A stretch of 64,000 bases of DNA from Clostridiales bacterium (GTDB lineage: Bacteria > Bacillota > Clostridia > Lachnospirales > Lachnospiraceae): positions 1 through 64,000 of the forward strand of contig JAJQCD010000019.1 of assembly GCA_021202925.1 (NCBI GenBank). Direction: 5' to 3'. The translations under genes were made by a program, and so were the position numbers. Below the pieces are notes generated by a model. The model had not been told where the DNA came from and did not search any database. It was given only the letters and a program-made list of their open reading frames with translations. This document shows, piece by piece, positions 27,244-36,848 of the stretch (position 1 is the first letter of the stretch; each line of letters begins with the position of its first letter).

Positions 27244-27915
27244 TCAGTTCACAGCCTTGCGCCGTTCGCCCTTGTGTGCTTCCGCATATTCCGTTCCATA
27301 GACAAGCGGGTAAATCAGATGCGCCAGGATCAATGCGCCTGCCACATCAATAGCCGAATGCTGCTTCAGAAAAACCGTCGACAGACAAATCAGCACCATC
27401 AGTACAAACGAACCCGCGCAGATTCCTCTTCTTGAGCGAAGTTCCTTACTGTTCATCACCGAAAAATGAACCCCCAGCGAATTATACACATGAATGCTCG
27501 GAAACACATTCGTCGGCGTGTCCACTCCCTCAATCAGTTCCACCAGTCTCCCGCAGAGACTGTCATCTGTCTCCACCTGTGCCCGCAGATTCGTCCCATT
27601 TGGAAAAAGTGTACAGATCAGCAGACTGATCGTCATCCCGACAAACAGAAACACGCATTCCCGATAATAATCCTGTCTGTTCGTCAGGAAGAAATACAGC
27701 ATGGAACCCGCTACATACACAAACCACAGCAGATATGGAATCACAAAATACTCATTAAACGGAATGTAGTCATCCAGCGTCGCATGCACAACCGTATAAC
27801 GGCCGACATCGCGTTCCTCCAGCCAGCAAAACCAAGGCAGATAAATACTCAGATACCCCACTGCCAGCCAGATATGTCCATACCTTTCCTTCAGCTTTCT
27901 CAGCTTCTCTCTCAT
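27244..27915 (-). CDS. PAP2-family membrane phosphatase
   Basis: A 223-residue membrane protein with about six helices. It has the PAP2 second and third motifs in altered form, PSIHVYNSLGVHF and STVFLKQHSAIDVAGA, where the histidines act in phosphate transfer. Such enzymes dephosphorylate phosphatidate, undecaprenyl diphosphate or inositol lipids. The ATG at 27915 has GAGAGG upstream, while the frame open to 27999 has none. It lies upstream of the lipid kinase gene, which suggests shared lipid metabolism, though each has its own start region. Confidence 0.82.
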   Translation of the reverse strand: MREKLRKLKERYGHIWLAVGYLSIYLPWFCWLEERDVGRYTVVHATLDDYIPFNEYFVIPYLLWFVYVAGSMLYFFLTNRQDYYRECVFLFVGMTISLLICTLFPNGTNLRAQVETDDSLCGRLVELIEGVDTPTNVFPSIHVYNSLGVHFSVMNSKELRSRRGICAGSFVLMVLICLSTVFLKQHSAIDVAGALILAHLIYPLVYGTEYAEAHKGERRKAVN

Positions 27916-28124
27916 CCTGCATCGCCTCTCAGACAAAACGGCTATCTGCGTGACGCAATCACGCAGCACTTCGGCCACCGCCATACAAACGCCACCCACA
28001 GCTGTGTGTGCGGCGCAAAATGACAGAACCAGATTTTCCCCATATCGGTACGGATTATATCACGACAGATTTTTAACTACAATAGATTTTCTGAAAAATT
28101 AATAAATGGACAGCAGAATGCGGA

Positions 28125-28634
28125 TCAGTCTTCCATGTCTTCCTTCAGCGGACAGGTTCGGATCTCTTCGATCCGGTCTGCGAACTCCTCCGCGTGTTCC
28201 GGAAGCACGCATCCGGTCAGGATCACGTCCGCCTCGTCCCGGCAGTCAAGAACCATACGCAGCTCGTCGCGGCCAATAATACCCTGATCCAGAAGTCCCA
28301 GCACCTCGTCCAGAACCAGCAGATCACATTCCCCGGTCGTCAATACCTTCTTGGCATAACCAATGCCATTGCGGATATTCATCCGGGCTTCCCGCTTCTC
28401 ATCCTCTGTCAGCCGGTCGAAATAACAGTCTGACTTTTCAAAGCGAAACATCTTCAGCTCCGGCTCGAGACGTCCCAGCACAGAAGCGTAATCCGGCTTC
28501 TGATTCCCCTTCAGAAATTCAATCACAATGACTGTCTTCTGTCGGGCCAGCGCCCGAAGCGCCTTTCCCATGGCAAATGCCGTCTTACCGGTTCCCTTTT
28601 CGCCATAAATAATATCCACTTTCCCTGTATTCAT
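28125..28634 (-). CDS. CobA/BtuR-like corrinoid adenosyltransferase family ATPase
   Basis: A 169-residue P-loop protein. The loop reads GEKGTGKTAFAMGKALRAL rather than the GNGKGKTTAA of ATP:cob(I)alamin adenosyltransferases, but the later layout (VIVIEFLKGNQ, DLLVLDEVLGLLDQG, ADVILTGCVLPEHAEEFAD) fits the BtuR/CobO family, which adds adenosyl to corrinoids. The altered loop makes the exact substrate doubtful. The ATG at 28634 has GAGGTG upstream. No other cobalamin gene is in the window. Confidence 0.6.
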   Translation of the reverse strand: MNTGKVDIIYGEKGTGKTAFAMGKALRALARQKTVIVIEFLKGNQKPDYASVLGRLEPELKMFRFEKSDCYFDRLTEDEKREARMNIRNGIGYAKKVLTTGECDLLVLDEVLGLLDQGIIGRDELRMVLDCRDEADVILTGCVLPEHAEEFADRIEEIRTCPLKEDMED

Positions 28635-28760
28635 CTTCACGCACCTCGATGATCCCACGTCCGTTCCTCGTCTGATGGGGCTTATCGTACCACATTTCCA
28701 CCAAAATTGCAAGTATTATATCCCATTCTCCCCACTTTGTCCCCCTGATAACAGGAAAAT

Positions 28761-28787
28761 GCCTCCGGCTGCACACAATCCGGAGGC
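28761..28787 (-). terminator. terminator of the alpha-galactoside operon
   Basis: GCCTCCGG (28761-28768) and CCGGAGGC (28780-28787) form a perfect 8-bp stem, followed on the minus strand by ATTTTC. It lies 20 nt after the alpha-galactosidase stop codon. Confidence 0.75.
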
Positions 28788-28806
28788 TCATGATTTTCTC
28801 TGTACT

Positions 28807-30987
28807 CTATACTCTGATCAGATGCATCTGATACGCCCGATATTCTCCAAATTCCTTCGGCAACGGAATTCCGGTCTCCATCAGGGCTCCCGAGGCATAT
28901 ATCCGCCCGCTTGCTTCATCCCGATACCGCTCATTTTCCCGTAAGCCCTTCAGACAGACATAACGGATCGTCATATTCCCATGGATTTCCAGTGTCACCG
29001 CGCTTACCAGAATCTCCGCATGATCCTCCGACAAGAACTCCCATGCCCCTACCGTTTCCAGGAACGGGTCAGTCAGACGAAAATACCGTCCATTCCGGAT
29101 CAGATTCGCATATTGACGATACGTCCGAATCTGTTCACGGATTTCTTCTTTCTCTTCTTTGGTAAGCACCCCCGGATCCAGTTCATAGCCAAATGTTCCG
29201 GCCATCGCCACAACACCTCTGGTGGAAAGTGCCGTCATCCGCCCGGTCTGGTGATTGGGCACGGCAGACACATGAGAGCCCATCGCCGATACCGGATATC
29301 CGAATGAAGTCCCGTACTGAATCCGGATCTGGTCCAGCGCGTCCGTATTGTCACTGCACCAGATCTGCGGCGAATAATAAAGCATACCGGCGTCAAAACG
29401 GCCGCCGCCACCGCTGCACCCCTCGATCAGAAGATCGGGATAACGCACAGTCAGACGTTCCAGGAACTGATACAGGCCAAGCACATAATCGTGCATGACT
29501 CTTCCCTGATCGTTGGTTCCGTGAGAATAACAGTCCGCAAGACTGCGATTCATATCCCATTTCACATACTCGATATGAACCGTGTCCAGAAGTTCGCAAA
29601 TCTGGCGGAATACACCGTCAACCACCTCCGATCTGGAGAAATCCAGAACCAGCTGATTCCGGCTTCTCACCGGAGCGCGCCCCGGAGCCGCAAACGCCCA
29701 GTCCGGATGTGCCCGGTACAAATCGCTATCCTCATTCACACACTCCGGTTCCAGCCAGATGCCGAACTGCAATCCGAGCGCATTGATCTTCTCCACCAGG
29801 CCAGACAATGATTCGCCCAGCTTCTTCTCATTGGCCCGCCAGTCCCCAAGGCCACTGTTGTCGTCATCGCGTTTTCCAAACCACCCGTCGTCCATCACCA
29901 GCATATCCACGCCCAGATCCGCAGCCTGTTCTGCCAGGCGAAGGATGGAGGTTCCGTCAAAATCATAATAGGACGCCTCCCAGCTGTTTAAAAGGATCGG
30001 GCGAACCCCATCCCGGAACCGTCCGCGGCAAAGATGCGTCCGGAAGCAGCGGTGAAGATTTGCGGACAGTTGCGCCAGCCCCTGTGTCGTATAGCTGAGT
30101 ACCGTCTCCGGCACCCAGAAACGCTCACTCGGTTCCAGTGGATAGGAAAACAATTCATCTGAAATCCCCAGGAGTACGCGAATCTGATCATACTGATCCC
30201 GTTCCGCCTCTCCTTTAAAATTGCCGCTGTACACAAAAGACATGGCATAGCAGCTGCCTGCATCTTCGGTGGTTCCCTTTCCGGCCAGGATCAGCATCGG
30301 ATTGTACTGATGGCTGGACGTCCCGCGCCGGCTTCCAATCACCTGCGCCCCATGCGCAACCGGCGTCCGCTGAACCATTCTCTCCATCGCATGACGGCCG
30401 TAAAAGGTAATCAGATCATACTCGCCGCTTAAAAAATCCAGACAGGCAGCCTGTGCCTTTTCCAGATAAAATGTCCCGGCACCCGCATTTGTCACACAGG
30501 CGCTCCGGGTGATGATATCCAGTTCCGGCAACACACCGTACAGGAGCGTAACTCTTGCCCCGCTTACGGAATCTTCCAGATCAATTTCCAGTGTCTGCGC
30601 CTCCCCGTCTCTGGCGTACACGGCCGGAAGACCGGGAAGACGATATTTTCCGCTCACAATCCGGTATCCCCGATACCGGAAATTGCAACCATACGATCCA
30701 TCCGCGTTTCGAATCACAACAGCCGGGCTGCGATAGTCTCCGGTTCCCTGACAGGGAAGCTCCTGCGGCAGCGCATCCATCGAATAAGTGCGGTCGTTCC
30801 CCGCGTCATACGGACAACCGGAAAATCCACGGTCCGCATAGGTCAGAAGGTAATCCATACACCCCTCCGTCCTGCGTCCATAATAGAGATGCAGCAAAAA
30901 ACCGTATGGATCCACCTTCATCTGATAAGTCGTATGATCCGTATGCAAGGTAAATGTATTTTCTTTTTCTGCGAATAGAACAGCCAT
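28807..30987 (-). CDS. alpha-galactosidase, GH36
   Basis: A 726-residue cytoplasmic glycosidase of family GH36 that releases galactose from melibiose, raffinose and related sugars. It shows the N-terminal beta-sandwich, the barrel motif MDDGWFGKRDDD, the nucleophile Asp in YVKWDMNR (about residue 475) and the acid/base Asp in CSDNTDAL (about 545). Size and motifs match bacterial tetrameric enzymes. The ATG at 30987 has GGGAG 6 nt upstream. It is the last gene of an operon with an ABC importer. Confidence 0.95.
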   Translation of the reverse strand: MAVLFAEKENTFTLHTDHTTYQMKVDPYGFLLHLYYGRRTEGCMDYLLTYADRGFSGCPYDAGNDRTYSMDALPQELPCQGTGDYRSPAVVIRNADGSYGCNFRYRGYRIVSGKYRLPGLPAVYARDGEAQTLEIDLEDSVSGARVTLLYGVLPELDIITRSACVTNAGAGTFYLEKAQAACLDFLSGEYDLITFYGRHAMERMVQRTPVAHGAQVIGSRRGTSSHQYNPMLILAGKGTTEDAGSCYAMSFVYSGNFKGEAERDQYDQIRVLLGISDELFSYPLEPSERFWVPETVLSYTTQGLAQLSANLHRCFRTHLCRGRFRDGVRPILLNSWEASYYDFDGTSILRLAEQAADLGVDMLVMDDGWFGKRDDDNSGLGDWRANEKKLGESLSGLVEKINALGLQFGIWLEPECVNEDSDLYRAHPDWAFAAPGRAPVRSRNQLVLDFSRSEVVDGVFRQICELLDTVHIEYVKWDMNRSLADCYSHGTNDQGRVMHDYVLGLYQFLERLTVRYPDLLIEGCSGGGGRFDAGMLYYSPQIWCSDNTDALDQIRIQYGTSFGYPVSAMGSHVSAVPNHQTGRMTALSTRGVVAMAGTFGYELDPGVLTKEEKEEIREQIRTYRQYANLIRNGRYFRLTDPFLETVGAWEFLSEDHAEILVSAVTLEIHGNMTIRYVCLKGLRENERYRDEASGRIYASGALMETGIPLPKEFGEYRAYQMHLIRV

Positions 30988-31018
30988 ATCGTCTCCCACT
31001 CCAGTGTCATATTTGTCA

Positions 31019-31867
31019 TTATTTTACCGCACCATTCACCACCCCGTTGAGAATCTGTTTCTGGCAGATCACGTAAAAGACCAGAATCGGCAACAGGGCC
31101 AGCAGGTATGAAGCAAACGCCAGATTATAGTTCGTGCCGAACTGTGTCTGGAAATTCAGCTGTGCCAATGGCAATGTATTCAGACCGCTGCCAGACATGA
31201 TGACGAGAGGTGTCATCACATCGTTCCACACACTCAATGCCGTGATCACGGCCACCGTCGCGTGCATCGGCCTCATGATCGGAAAAATAATCGTCCAGTA
31301 AGTTCGCCAGGTCGTCGCCCCGTCCACACGGGCTGCTTCTTCCAGCGCAAGCGGAATATTGGTCAGATATCCGGCATACAGCATCAGATTCATCGGCATA
31401 TAGAATACCACATAACAGATAATTACGCCAGCAATATTTGCGAGTCCGAGTTTCGCAGTCTCCTTGACCAACGGCATCATCAGAATCGCGAATGGCACAA
31501 ACATACCGCTGACAATGTACAGGTAAATAAAGTTATACCACTTACTCTTTGCCTTGTTTCTTCCGACTGCATATCCGATCATGGAATGCAGCGTGACCGA
31601 TAAAATCACCGTAACGCCCGTGATCAGGAAACTGTTGAACAGCGAATGCCAGAAATCAGTCACACGCATCGCCTCGCGGAAATTCGACAGACTCCAGGAC
31701 GCAGGCAGAGAAAGGATTCCAGACACACTGTTTGTCATCTCTGTCGGCTGTTTGAACGCGATCACAACGGTCAGATACAACGGAAAGATAACGGTAATCA
31801 GTCCGAGAATCAAAAGAATGGTGACTGGCCAGTTGTATTTTTCCTTTACTTTCACTTTCGCTTCCAT
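31019..31867 (-). CDS. sugar ABC transporter permease (MalG/MsmG type)
   Basis: A 282-residue inner-membrane permease with six helices and the EAA loop EEAARVDGATTWRTYWTIIFP, which contacts the ATPase. It pairs with the permease gene just upstream; their stop and start overlap (TAATG). AAGGAGGA precedes the ATG. The gene order binding protein, F-type, G-type, then alpha-galactosidase points to raffinose or melibiose uptake. Confidence 0.93.
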   Translation of the reverse strand: MEAKVKVKEKYNWPVTILLILGLITVIFPLYLTVVIAFKQPTEMTNSVSGILSLPASWSLSNFREAMRVTDFWHSLFNSFLITGVTVILSVTLHSMIGYAVGRNKAKSKWYNFIYLYIVSGMFVPFAILMMPLVKETAKLGLANIAGVIICYVVFYMPMNLMLYAGYLTNIPLALEEAARVDGATTWRTYWTIIFPIMRPMHATVAVITALSVWNDVMTPLVIMSGSGLNTLPLAQLNFQTQFGTNYNLAFASYLLALLPILVFYVICQKQILNGVVNGAVK

Positions 31868-32733
31868 TATAACTGTTCCTCCTTCTTACCGGTGATCGTC
31901 AGCTGCGCGACCGAGAAAATAACGATGATGACAAAGAACAATACCGCGTTCGCACTCTGAAAACCAAACTGTCCGCCCGACATGCCGTTATTATAAATCA
32001 GGAAGGAAATGGATTCCGTACTCTGGGCCGGACCTCCCTTTGTCAACGCCACGATCTGATCGAAAACCATAAGGAAATTTTTCACACACAGCACCATGTT
32101 GATACTGAAAAAGGGAATGATCAGAGGGAACATCAGGTGTTTAAACCGCGCCCAGCCGGTTGCGCCGTCGATCGCTCCCGCCTCGTATACATCCTCCGGA
32201 ACCGTCTGCAGGCCGGAAATGTAAATAATCGTATTCATCGCAATCGACTGCCAGGAGCATACAATCACAATCGCAATCCATGCCCATTTCGTACTGGCAA
32301 GAATACTGGTCGCATTTCCACCAAACATATTGAGGAACGCCGGCATCAGATATGTGAAGAAATAATTGAAAATGTAGCCGACGACCAGCGCGCCCAGGAT
32401 ATTCGGAATAAAATAAAGTCCACGCAGAGCGCTCTTGAAGCGGATCTTACTGATCAGCCCCAGCGCAAGGATCAGACTGATCACATTCGTGACAACCGTC
32501 GCGACCAGCGCCATCTTAATCGTGAACAGGTACGATTTCCCGACACGGGCATCCTGGAACAGGTCAATGTAGTTGCGAAGGCCGACCCAATCGTACGTTC
32601 CGTATCCCCTGAAATTGGTAAAGCTGTAAATAAATCCGTTGATCAGCGGAAATGTATTGAACAGAAAGAACAGAATCAGCATCGGAATTGTCATCAGCAT
32701 GAAGGTTCTCTGCCTGTCATTTGTTTTTTTCAT
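31867..32733 (-). CDS. sugar ABC transporter permease (MalF/MsmF type)
   Basis: A 288-residue permease with an N-terminal helix, then five more, and the EAA loop YEAGAIDGATGWARFKHLMFP. It forms a heterodimer with the MalG-type permease to carry alpha-galactosides through the membrane. It follows the binding-protein gene by 17 nt. No nucleotide-binding subunit is encoded nearby, so a shared MsmX-type ATPase is likely used. Confidence 0.93.
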   Translation of the reverse strand: MKKTNDRQRTFMLMTIPMLILFFLFNTFPLINGFIYSFTNFRGYGTYDWVGLRNYIDLFQDARVGKSYLFTIKMALVATVVTNVISLILALGLISKIRFKSALRGLYFIPNILGALVVGYIFNYFFTYLMPAFLNMFGGNATSILASTKWAWIAIVIVCSWQSIAMNTIIYISGLQTVPEDVYEAGAIDGATGWARFKHLMFPLIIPFFSINMVLCVKNFLMVFDQIVALTKGGPAQSTESISFLIYNNGMSGGQFGFQSANAVLFFVIIVIFSVAQLTITGKKEEQL

Positions 32734-32750
32734 CTCTAACCCTCTCCTCT

Positions 32751-34025
32751 CTACCGGTTTTTCTGGTTATAGGTTTCAACCATCTGAATGATATCGCGAT
32801 TGTATCTTACCCAGTCGGAGTCAAATTTTGCCAGGAATGCGTCGACATCCTGTTCGATCAGGAAGGTCTGAATCTGCGCGTCCACAGACATTTCCGATGG
32901 ATAATAATGGTCCTGATAATCCGTCATGTTTCCGGATTCGATGTAAGAAAGCATTCCATCCAGATTTGAAGCCAGACTGAAATCTCCGCGTTTGCACGGA
33001 ATCGCATTCTGTGCGTCCAGATAAGTCTGGACATACTCATCTTCGAGGAGAAAACGAATGACTTCGTAAGCCGCTTCCTTGTTCTCACACGCTTCCGTTA
33101 CACAGAACATCAGATCCACGCCGGAATTCAGCGTCTGTCCGTCGGCGTCATCACTTGCCGGCATCACAAACGAATCAATATCCATCTCCGGATTCACGGA
33201 TTTGATCTGCGGGACTGCATAGCTGCCAATCGTATACATGGCGGACTCTCCGTGCGCGAATGCGGTACAGGCATCGTTATATCCGTAGGCAAATGGCCCC
33301 TCTTCTCCGTATGCAAGAAGCGCAAGCATCTTCTCTGCTGTTTCCCGATACTCCGCCGTGAATGTAGTCGTGCCGGCATTCACCTGTTTGCAGACATCTG
33401 ACGGTGCCAGATCGACCGCAATCGCATTCCAAGGCGCCAGACAGGTCCAGGTATCCTTGAAGCCAAAATAAAACGGCAGAATCCCTTCGCTTTGTATGGT
33501 CTCGCATAACCCGATAAGTTCGTCCCACGTCTCCGGAATGTTCCAGCCATGCTCCGTGAACATTTCCCGGTTATACAGGATGCCCGCTGCATTCGCCACA
33601 TAGGGAACGCCATAGGTTCCATCGGTCGGCACAAACTCCAGATTCTCCAGGATCTCCACATAGCCAGGATTGATCTCAGCCATTCTGTCAAAATCAGCAA
33701 CATCTATCAGGATGTCCGAGTCCAGGAAATAAGAATAGTTGATGTCTCCTCCCATCCCGATGATATCCGGATAATCCTCCCGGACAAACCGCGTCTTCAG
33801 GATTGTCATTGCGTCGTTTGGCGACTCAATCTTCAGATGAATGTCACTGTGCGTCGCATTGAATGCTGCCTCCAGCTCTTCGAACGCATCGACTGCCTCC
33901 GGCTTGTACTGAACCAGCTCGATCTGTGTGACCCCGTCCGCGGTTTTGCCGCTCCCGCAACCCGCCAGACATACGGATGCCGCTCCCAGAAAAAGAAGGC
34001 CTGTCATTTTGCATCTTTCTTTCAT
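32751..34025 (-). CDS. sugar-binding lipoprotein of an ABC transporter
   Basis: A 424-residue extracytoplasmic solute-binding protein of family 1. It has a short lipoprotein signal with lipobox LAGC (Cys about residue 23), then a two-lobed binding fold with features such as GVPYVANAAGILYNREMF and AMYTIGSYAVPQI. It probably captures raffinose, melibiose or similar. AAGGAG lies about 10 nt upstream of the ATG. It is first in the operon and divergent from the AraC regulator. Confidence 0.93.
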   Translation of the reverse strand: MKERCKMTGLLFLGAASVCLAGCGSGKTADGVTQIELVQYKPEAVDAFEELEAAFNATHSDIHLKIESPNDAMTILKTRFVREDYPDIIGMGGDINYSYFLDSDILIDVADFDRMAEINPGYVEILENLEFVPTDGTYGVPYVANAAGILYNREMFTEHGWNIPETWDELIGLCETIQSEGILPFYFGFKDTWTCLAPWNAIAVDLAPSDVCKQVNAGTTTFTAEYRETAEKMLALLAYGEEGPFAYGYNDACTAFAHGESAMYTIGSYAVPQIKSVNPEMDIDSFVMPASDDADGQTLNSGVDLMFCVTEACENKEAAYEVIRFLLEDEYVQTYLDAQNAIPCKRGDFSLASNLDGMLSYIESGNMTDYQDHYYPSEMSVDAQIQTFLIEQDVDAFLAKFDSDWVRYNRDIIQMVETYNQKNR

Positions 34026-34079
34026 ACCTTTTTGCTCCTTTCAACCTGAAAAAATCCGCCGCGTTTTTTTCGTTGATTC

Positions 34080-34108
34080 ATTATAACATTCCAAAATGCG
34101 TCTATAAA
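34080..34108 (-). promoter_or_regulatory. promoter of the alpha-galactoside uptake operon
   Basis: Minus-strand -10 TATAAT (34080-34085), 17-nt spacer, weak -35 TTTATA (34103-34108). A perfect -10 with a poor -35 fits a promoter that needs the divergently encoded AraC-type activator. Confidence 0.65.
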
Positions 34109-34269
34109 TATCCTGTTTTTGCCAGTTTTATCCCATTATGCCGTCTTTTCGGTCAGGAAGAAAAGTCATCTGGCATTTTGGTATATTTTGATTTATACTG
34201 TACATAATCAATGCGGCCGGAACAATGCATTTCCGAATCTTCCGCAAAGAACAAAGGAGCGAAACCACC

Positions 34270-35118
34270 ATGAATGACCTGCTTTTTTCTGTCTTTCCCA
34301 ATCAGAACTTTGTCGACTTAAGCCTCTACCAGTTCGGCTGGGAACGTTGTGTGCCGTCTCATGCGTTTGGTCCCGCCGCCCGGACACACTATCTGTTCCA
34401 CTATGTCATCTCCGGTACCGGCATCCTGCAGGCAGACGACTCCTCCGGACACACCTGTACTTACCCGGTTAAAAGCGGCCAGGGTTTTATGATCTTTCCG
34501 AATCAGATCAATACCTATATTGCCGACCGCTCGCTTCCGTGGGAATATGTCTGGATCGAATTTGACGGACTCCGTGTCAAAGAGGCGGTTGGAATTGCCG
34601 GACTTTCCCCTGACACTCCAATCTATCGTGCGCACTCGCACGATCTGCGGGAAACCATGATGAATGAAATGCTGTACATTGCGCAGCACGGAACGATGGC
34701 GCCCTTCCATCTGATCGGCCACCTATATCTGTTTCTGGACGCACTGACCCGTTCTGTCTCCTCCACAACGCTTTCCGGCAAGGGTCGTCTCCGGGATTTC
34801 TATGTCCATGAGGCGCTGAGCTTCATCGAGCAGAATTTTCAGAACGACATTTCTGTGGAGAATATCGCCGACAGCTGCGGCCTGAACCGAAGCTACTTTG
34901 GCAAGATTTTCAAAGATGCGATCGGAAAGACGCCTCAGGAATTTCTGATGGATTACCGCATGACAAAGGCCTCCGAACTTCTGAAGCTGACCAGGCTCTC
35001 CATCAGTGACATCAGCAAGGCCGTCGGTTACGATAATCCGCTCCATTTTTCCAGGGCGTACAAAAACCGCTTCGGCGTTTCCCCGCGGGAATGGAGAAAT
35101 CAGAATCAGATTGTATGA
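34270..35118 (+). CDS. AraC-family regulator, cupin plus two HTH
   Basis: A 282-residue regulator: an N-terminal AraC-type sugar-sensing cupin domain (about 1-160, with GSGQGF-like KSGQGFMIFPNQINTY) and a C-terminal pair of helix-turn-helices (about 185-280) with NRSYFGKIFKDAIGKTPQEFL and the typical closing DNPLHFSRAYKNRFGVSPREWR. It is divergent from the alpha-galactoside operon and is the likely activator (RafR/MsmR-like). The ATG at 34270 has AAAGGAGCG upstream. Confidence 0.92.
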   Translation: MNDLLFSVFPNQNFVDLSLYQFGWERCVPSHAFGPAARTHYLFHYVISGTGILQADDSSGHTCTYPVKSGQGFMIFPNQINTYIADRSLPWEYVWIEFDGLRVKEAVGIAGLSPDTPIYRAHSHDLRETMMNEMLYIAQHGTMAPFHLIGHLYLFLDALTRSVSSTTLSGKGRLRDFYVHEALSFIEQNFQNDISVENIADSCGLNRSYFGKIFKDAIGKTPQEFLMDYRMTKASELLKLTRLSISDISKAVGYDNPLHFSRAYKNRFGVSPREWRNQNQIV

Positions 35119-35181
35119 AAACCACCTGGAAACACTTTCATAGTATTGTAAGAGAATTTTAAAACTTTCCTGAATGGTTGC

Positions 35182-35190
35182 TGTTATAAT
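35182..35190 (+). promoter_or_regulatory. extended -10 promoter of the lipoprotein gene
   Basis: TGTTATAAT is a TGn-extended -10; no good -35 is seen. It lies 40 nt before the ATG at 35230. Confidence 0.55.
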
Positions 35191-35229
35191 GAACATAAGT
35201 TTCATAGCATACGCAGGGAGATGAAATTC

Positions 35230-36135
35230 ATGAAACAGAAGATAAACAGATTTTTTTTCATTTTTTCCGGTATTGCCGTCTTTGCACTGAATGGCTGTAG
35301 CGCGACCGGGGCAACAGTTGCTTCCGCTTCGTCGAATCCGCAATCCACAGCGGTATCCACCGAAGGGAATGATTCGACAATTGCTGCTTCACAGATGATC
35401 TTCGCTGGCGGCACCTGTCTGATCTCATCCGGGCGAACAGCTCCCGCTGCCGCTGCCGGACTCGCGAATGGACAGATCACAGAGGTGGTCTCTTCCGACA
35501 AAACGCCCTCCGTGGAAGGCCAGGCGAATTTCGACTGCCTGGGCGCATCCTACACGATTCTCGCTGATGGCGCGGCCGCACTGGAACTCTCCGGTGATGA
35601 CATTCTGTTTCTCGCCGATGATACCGTAGAATATGAAGGGGTTTTTAAAAAGAAAAAAGATTTATCCGATGATACACTGACATGGCTTGATTTTTACGAT
35701 TCCCTGTCCGATGACGAGCGTCTCGCGCTCTCCATCGTTCCTTCCGAATTTGCGGATGAACTGCGAGCCATGACAGGACAGGACGACCGTTCTGCCAGCC
35801 TGGCCGCCGCATCAGCCGCTGAGACGACGCGTGATGCGTTGTCCTATATTGATGCGCTGACCGAGGATGAACTGACCGAGACAGAAAACCTGATTCAGAC
35901 TTATTTCACAGAAGAGACTCCCTACTATGAGGGGGTGGATCAGCTCTATCCGGTCGATTCCGACTATGCGCTCTATCAGAATACCGGCCTGGAAGCGGAA
36001 TACGAACCCGGTAATATCATCATCTATAAGGTGCTGACTGTCCGCGACCGCTGCGATGGTAATCCGTTTCGCTCCGTCAGTGTCGCGCGAAGCAACAAAT
36101 CGAGCGACTGGAAGATTATCAATTCCGGATACTGA
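35230..36135 (+). CDS. lipoprotein of unknown function
   Basis: A 301-residue protein with a lipoprotein signal peptide, lipobox LNGC (about residue 23), followed by a Ser/Ala/Thr-rich linker and an acidic region. One stretch (TWLDFYDSLSDDERLALSIVPSEF) is helical and acidic. I do not recognise a family. It is probably anchored on the outer face of the membrane. The second ATG (35230) is used because AGGGAG touches the first ATG and sits 9 nt from the second. It ends facing the KdpE-like gene 20 nt away. Confidence 0.75.
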   Translation: MKQKINRFFFIFSGIAVFALNGCSATGATVASASSNPQSTAVSTEGNDSTIAASQMIFAGGTCLISSGRTAPAAAAGLANGQITEVVSSDKTPSVEGQANFDCLGASYTILADGAAALELSGDDILFLADDTVEYEGVFKKKKDLSDDTLTWLDFYDSLSDDERLALSIVPSEFADELRAMTGQDDRSASLAAASAAETTRDALSYIDALTEDELTETENLIQTYFTEETPYYEGVDQLYPVDSDYALYQNTGLEAEYEPGNIIIYKVLTVRDRCDGNPFRSVSVARSNKSSDWKIINSGY

Positions 36136-36155
36136 CCGAGCGCAGAAAATTCCTC

Positions 36156-36848
36156 TCAGTTTTCCCGCATTCGGTAGCCGACCCCGATCTCAGTAAAAAT
36201 ATAATGCGGCTCAGCCGGATTCTTTTCCAGTTTGCGCCGGATATTCGCCATATTGACACGCAGAATCTGATTGTCCGTATCCGCGAAAGGTCCCCAGATC
36301 TCCTTCAGAATGCAATCATACGTCAATACTCTGCCCGCATTTCGTGCCAGGAGAGAAACCAGCTTATACTCAATCTGCGTCAGATGTACGTTCTGTCCAT
36401 CCAGCGTCACCAGCCTTTTCTCAAAATCAATCTTCAGGCCATCGCAGCAATAGATCAGGGAATTGGCAATCTGCACAGTCTGTACACTGTGGCGCATGGC
36501 CGTCCGGATACGCGCCATCAGTTCCTCGGAGCCGAACGGCTTGGTAATGTAATCGTCCGCTCCAGCGTCCAGGGCTTCTACCTTTTCTTTCTCCTGTGTC
36601 CGCGCGGAAATCACTATGACCGGCACAGCCGAAAACCCACGAATCCGCTCAAGTACCTCCATCCCGTCAATATCCGGCAATCCCAGATCCAACAGGATCA
36701 GATCCGGTCGATGGGATGTACACATAGAGAGTCCGGATACTCCATTGGCAGCACAGACTGCCTTATAACCATTGGACGTCACAATCGTCTCCATGTAATT
36801 TCCAATATTTTTCTCATCCTCAATAATCAGAATGGTCGGTTTATTCAT
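36156..36848 (-). CDS. OmpR-family response regulator, KdpE-like
   Basis: A 230-residue regulator: receiver domain (1-120) with the phospho-acceptor Asp in LLDLGLPDIDG and the switch Thr/Lys in ITKPFG, then a winged-helix domain with LTQIEYKLVSLLARNAGRVLTYD and the closing YIFTEIGVGYRM. Both domains are closest to KdpE, the regulator of potassium transport. Its start overlaps the partner kinase gene by 8 nt. No kdpFABC is in the window, so the target is open. Confidence 0.9.
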   Translation of the reverse strand: MNKPTILIIEDEKNIGNYMETIVTSNGYKAVCAANGVSGLSMCTSHRPDLILLDLGLPDIDGMEVLERIRGFSAVPVIVISARTQEKEKVEALDAGADDYITKPFGSEELMARIRTAMRHSVQTVQIANSLIYCCDGLKIDFEKRLVTLDGQNVHLTQIEYKLVSLLARNAGRVLTYDCILKEIWGPFADTDNQILRVNMANIRRKLEKNPAEPHYIFTEIGVGYRMREN

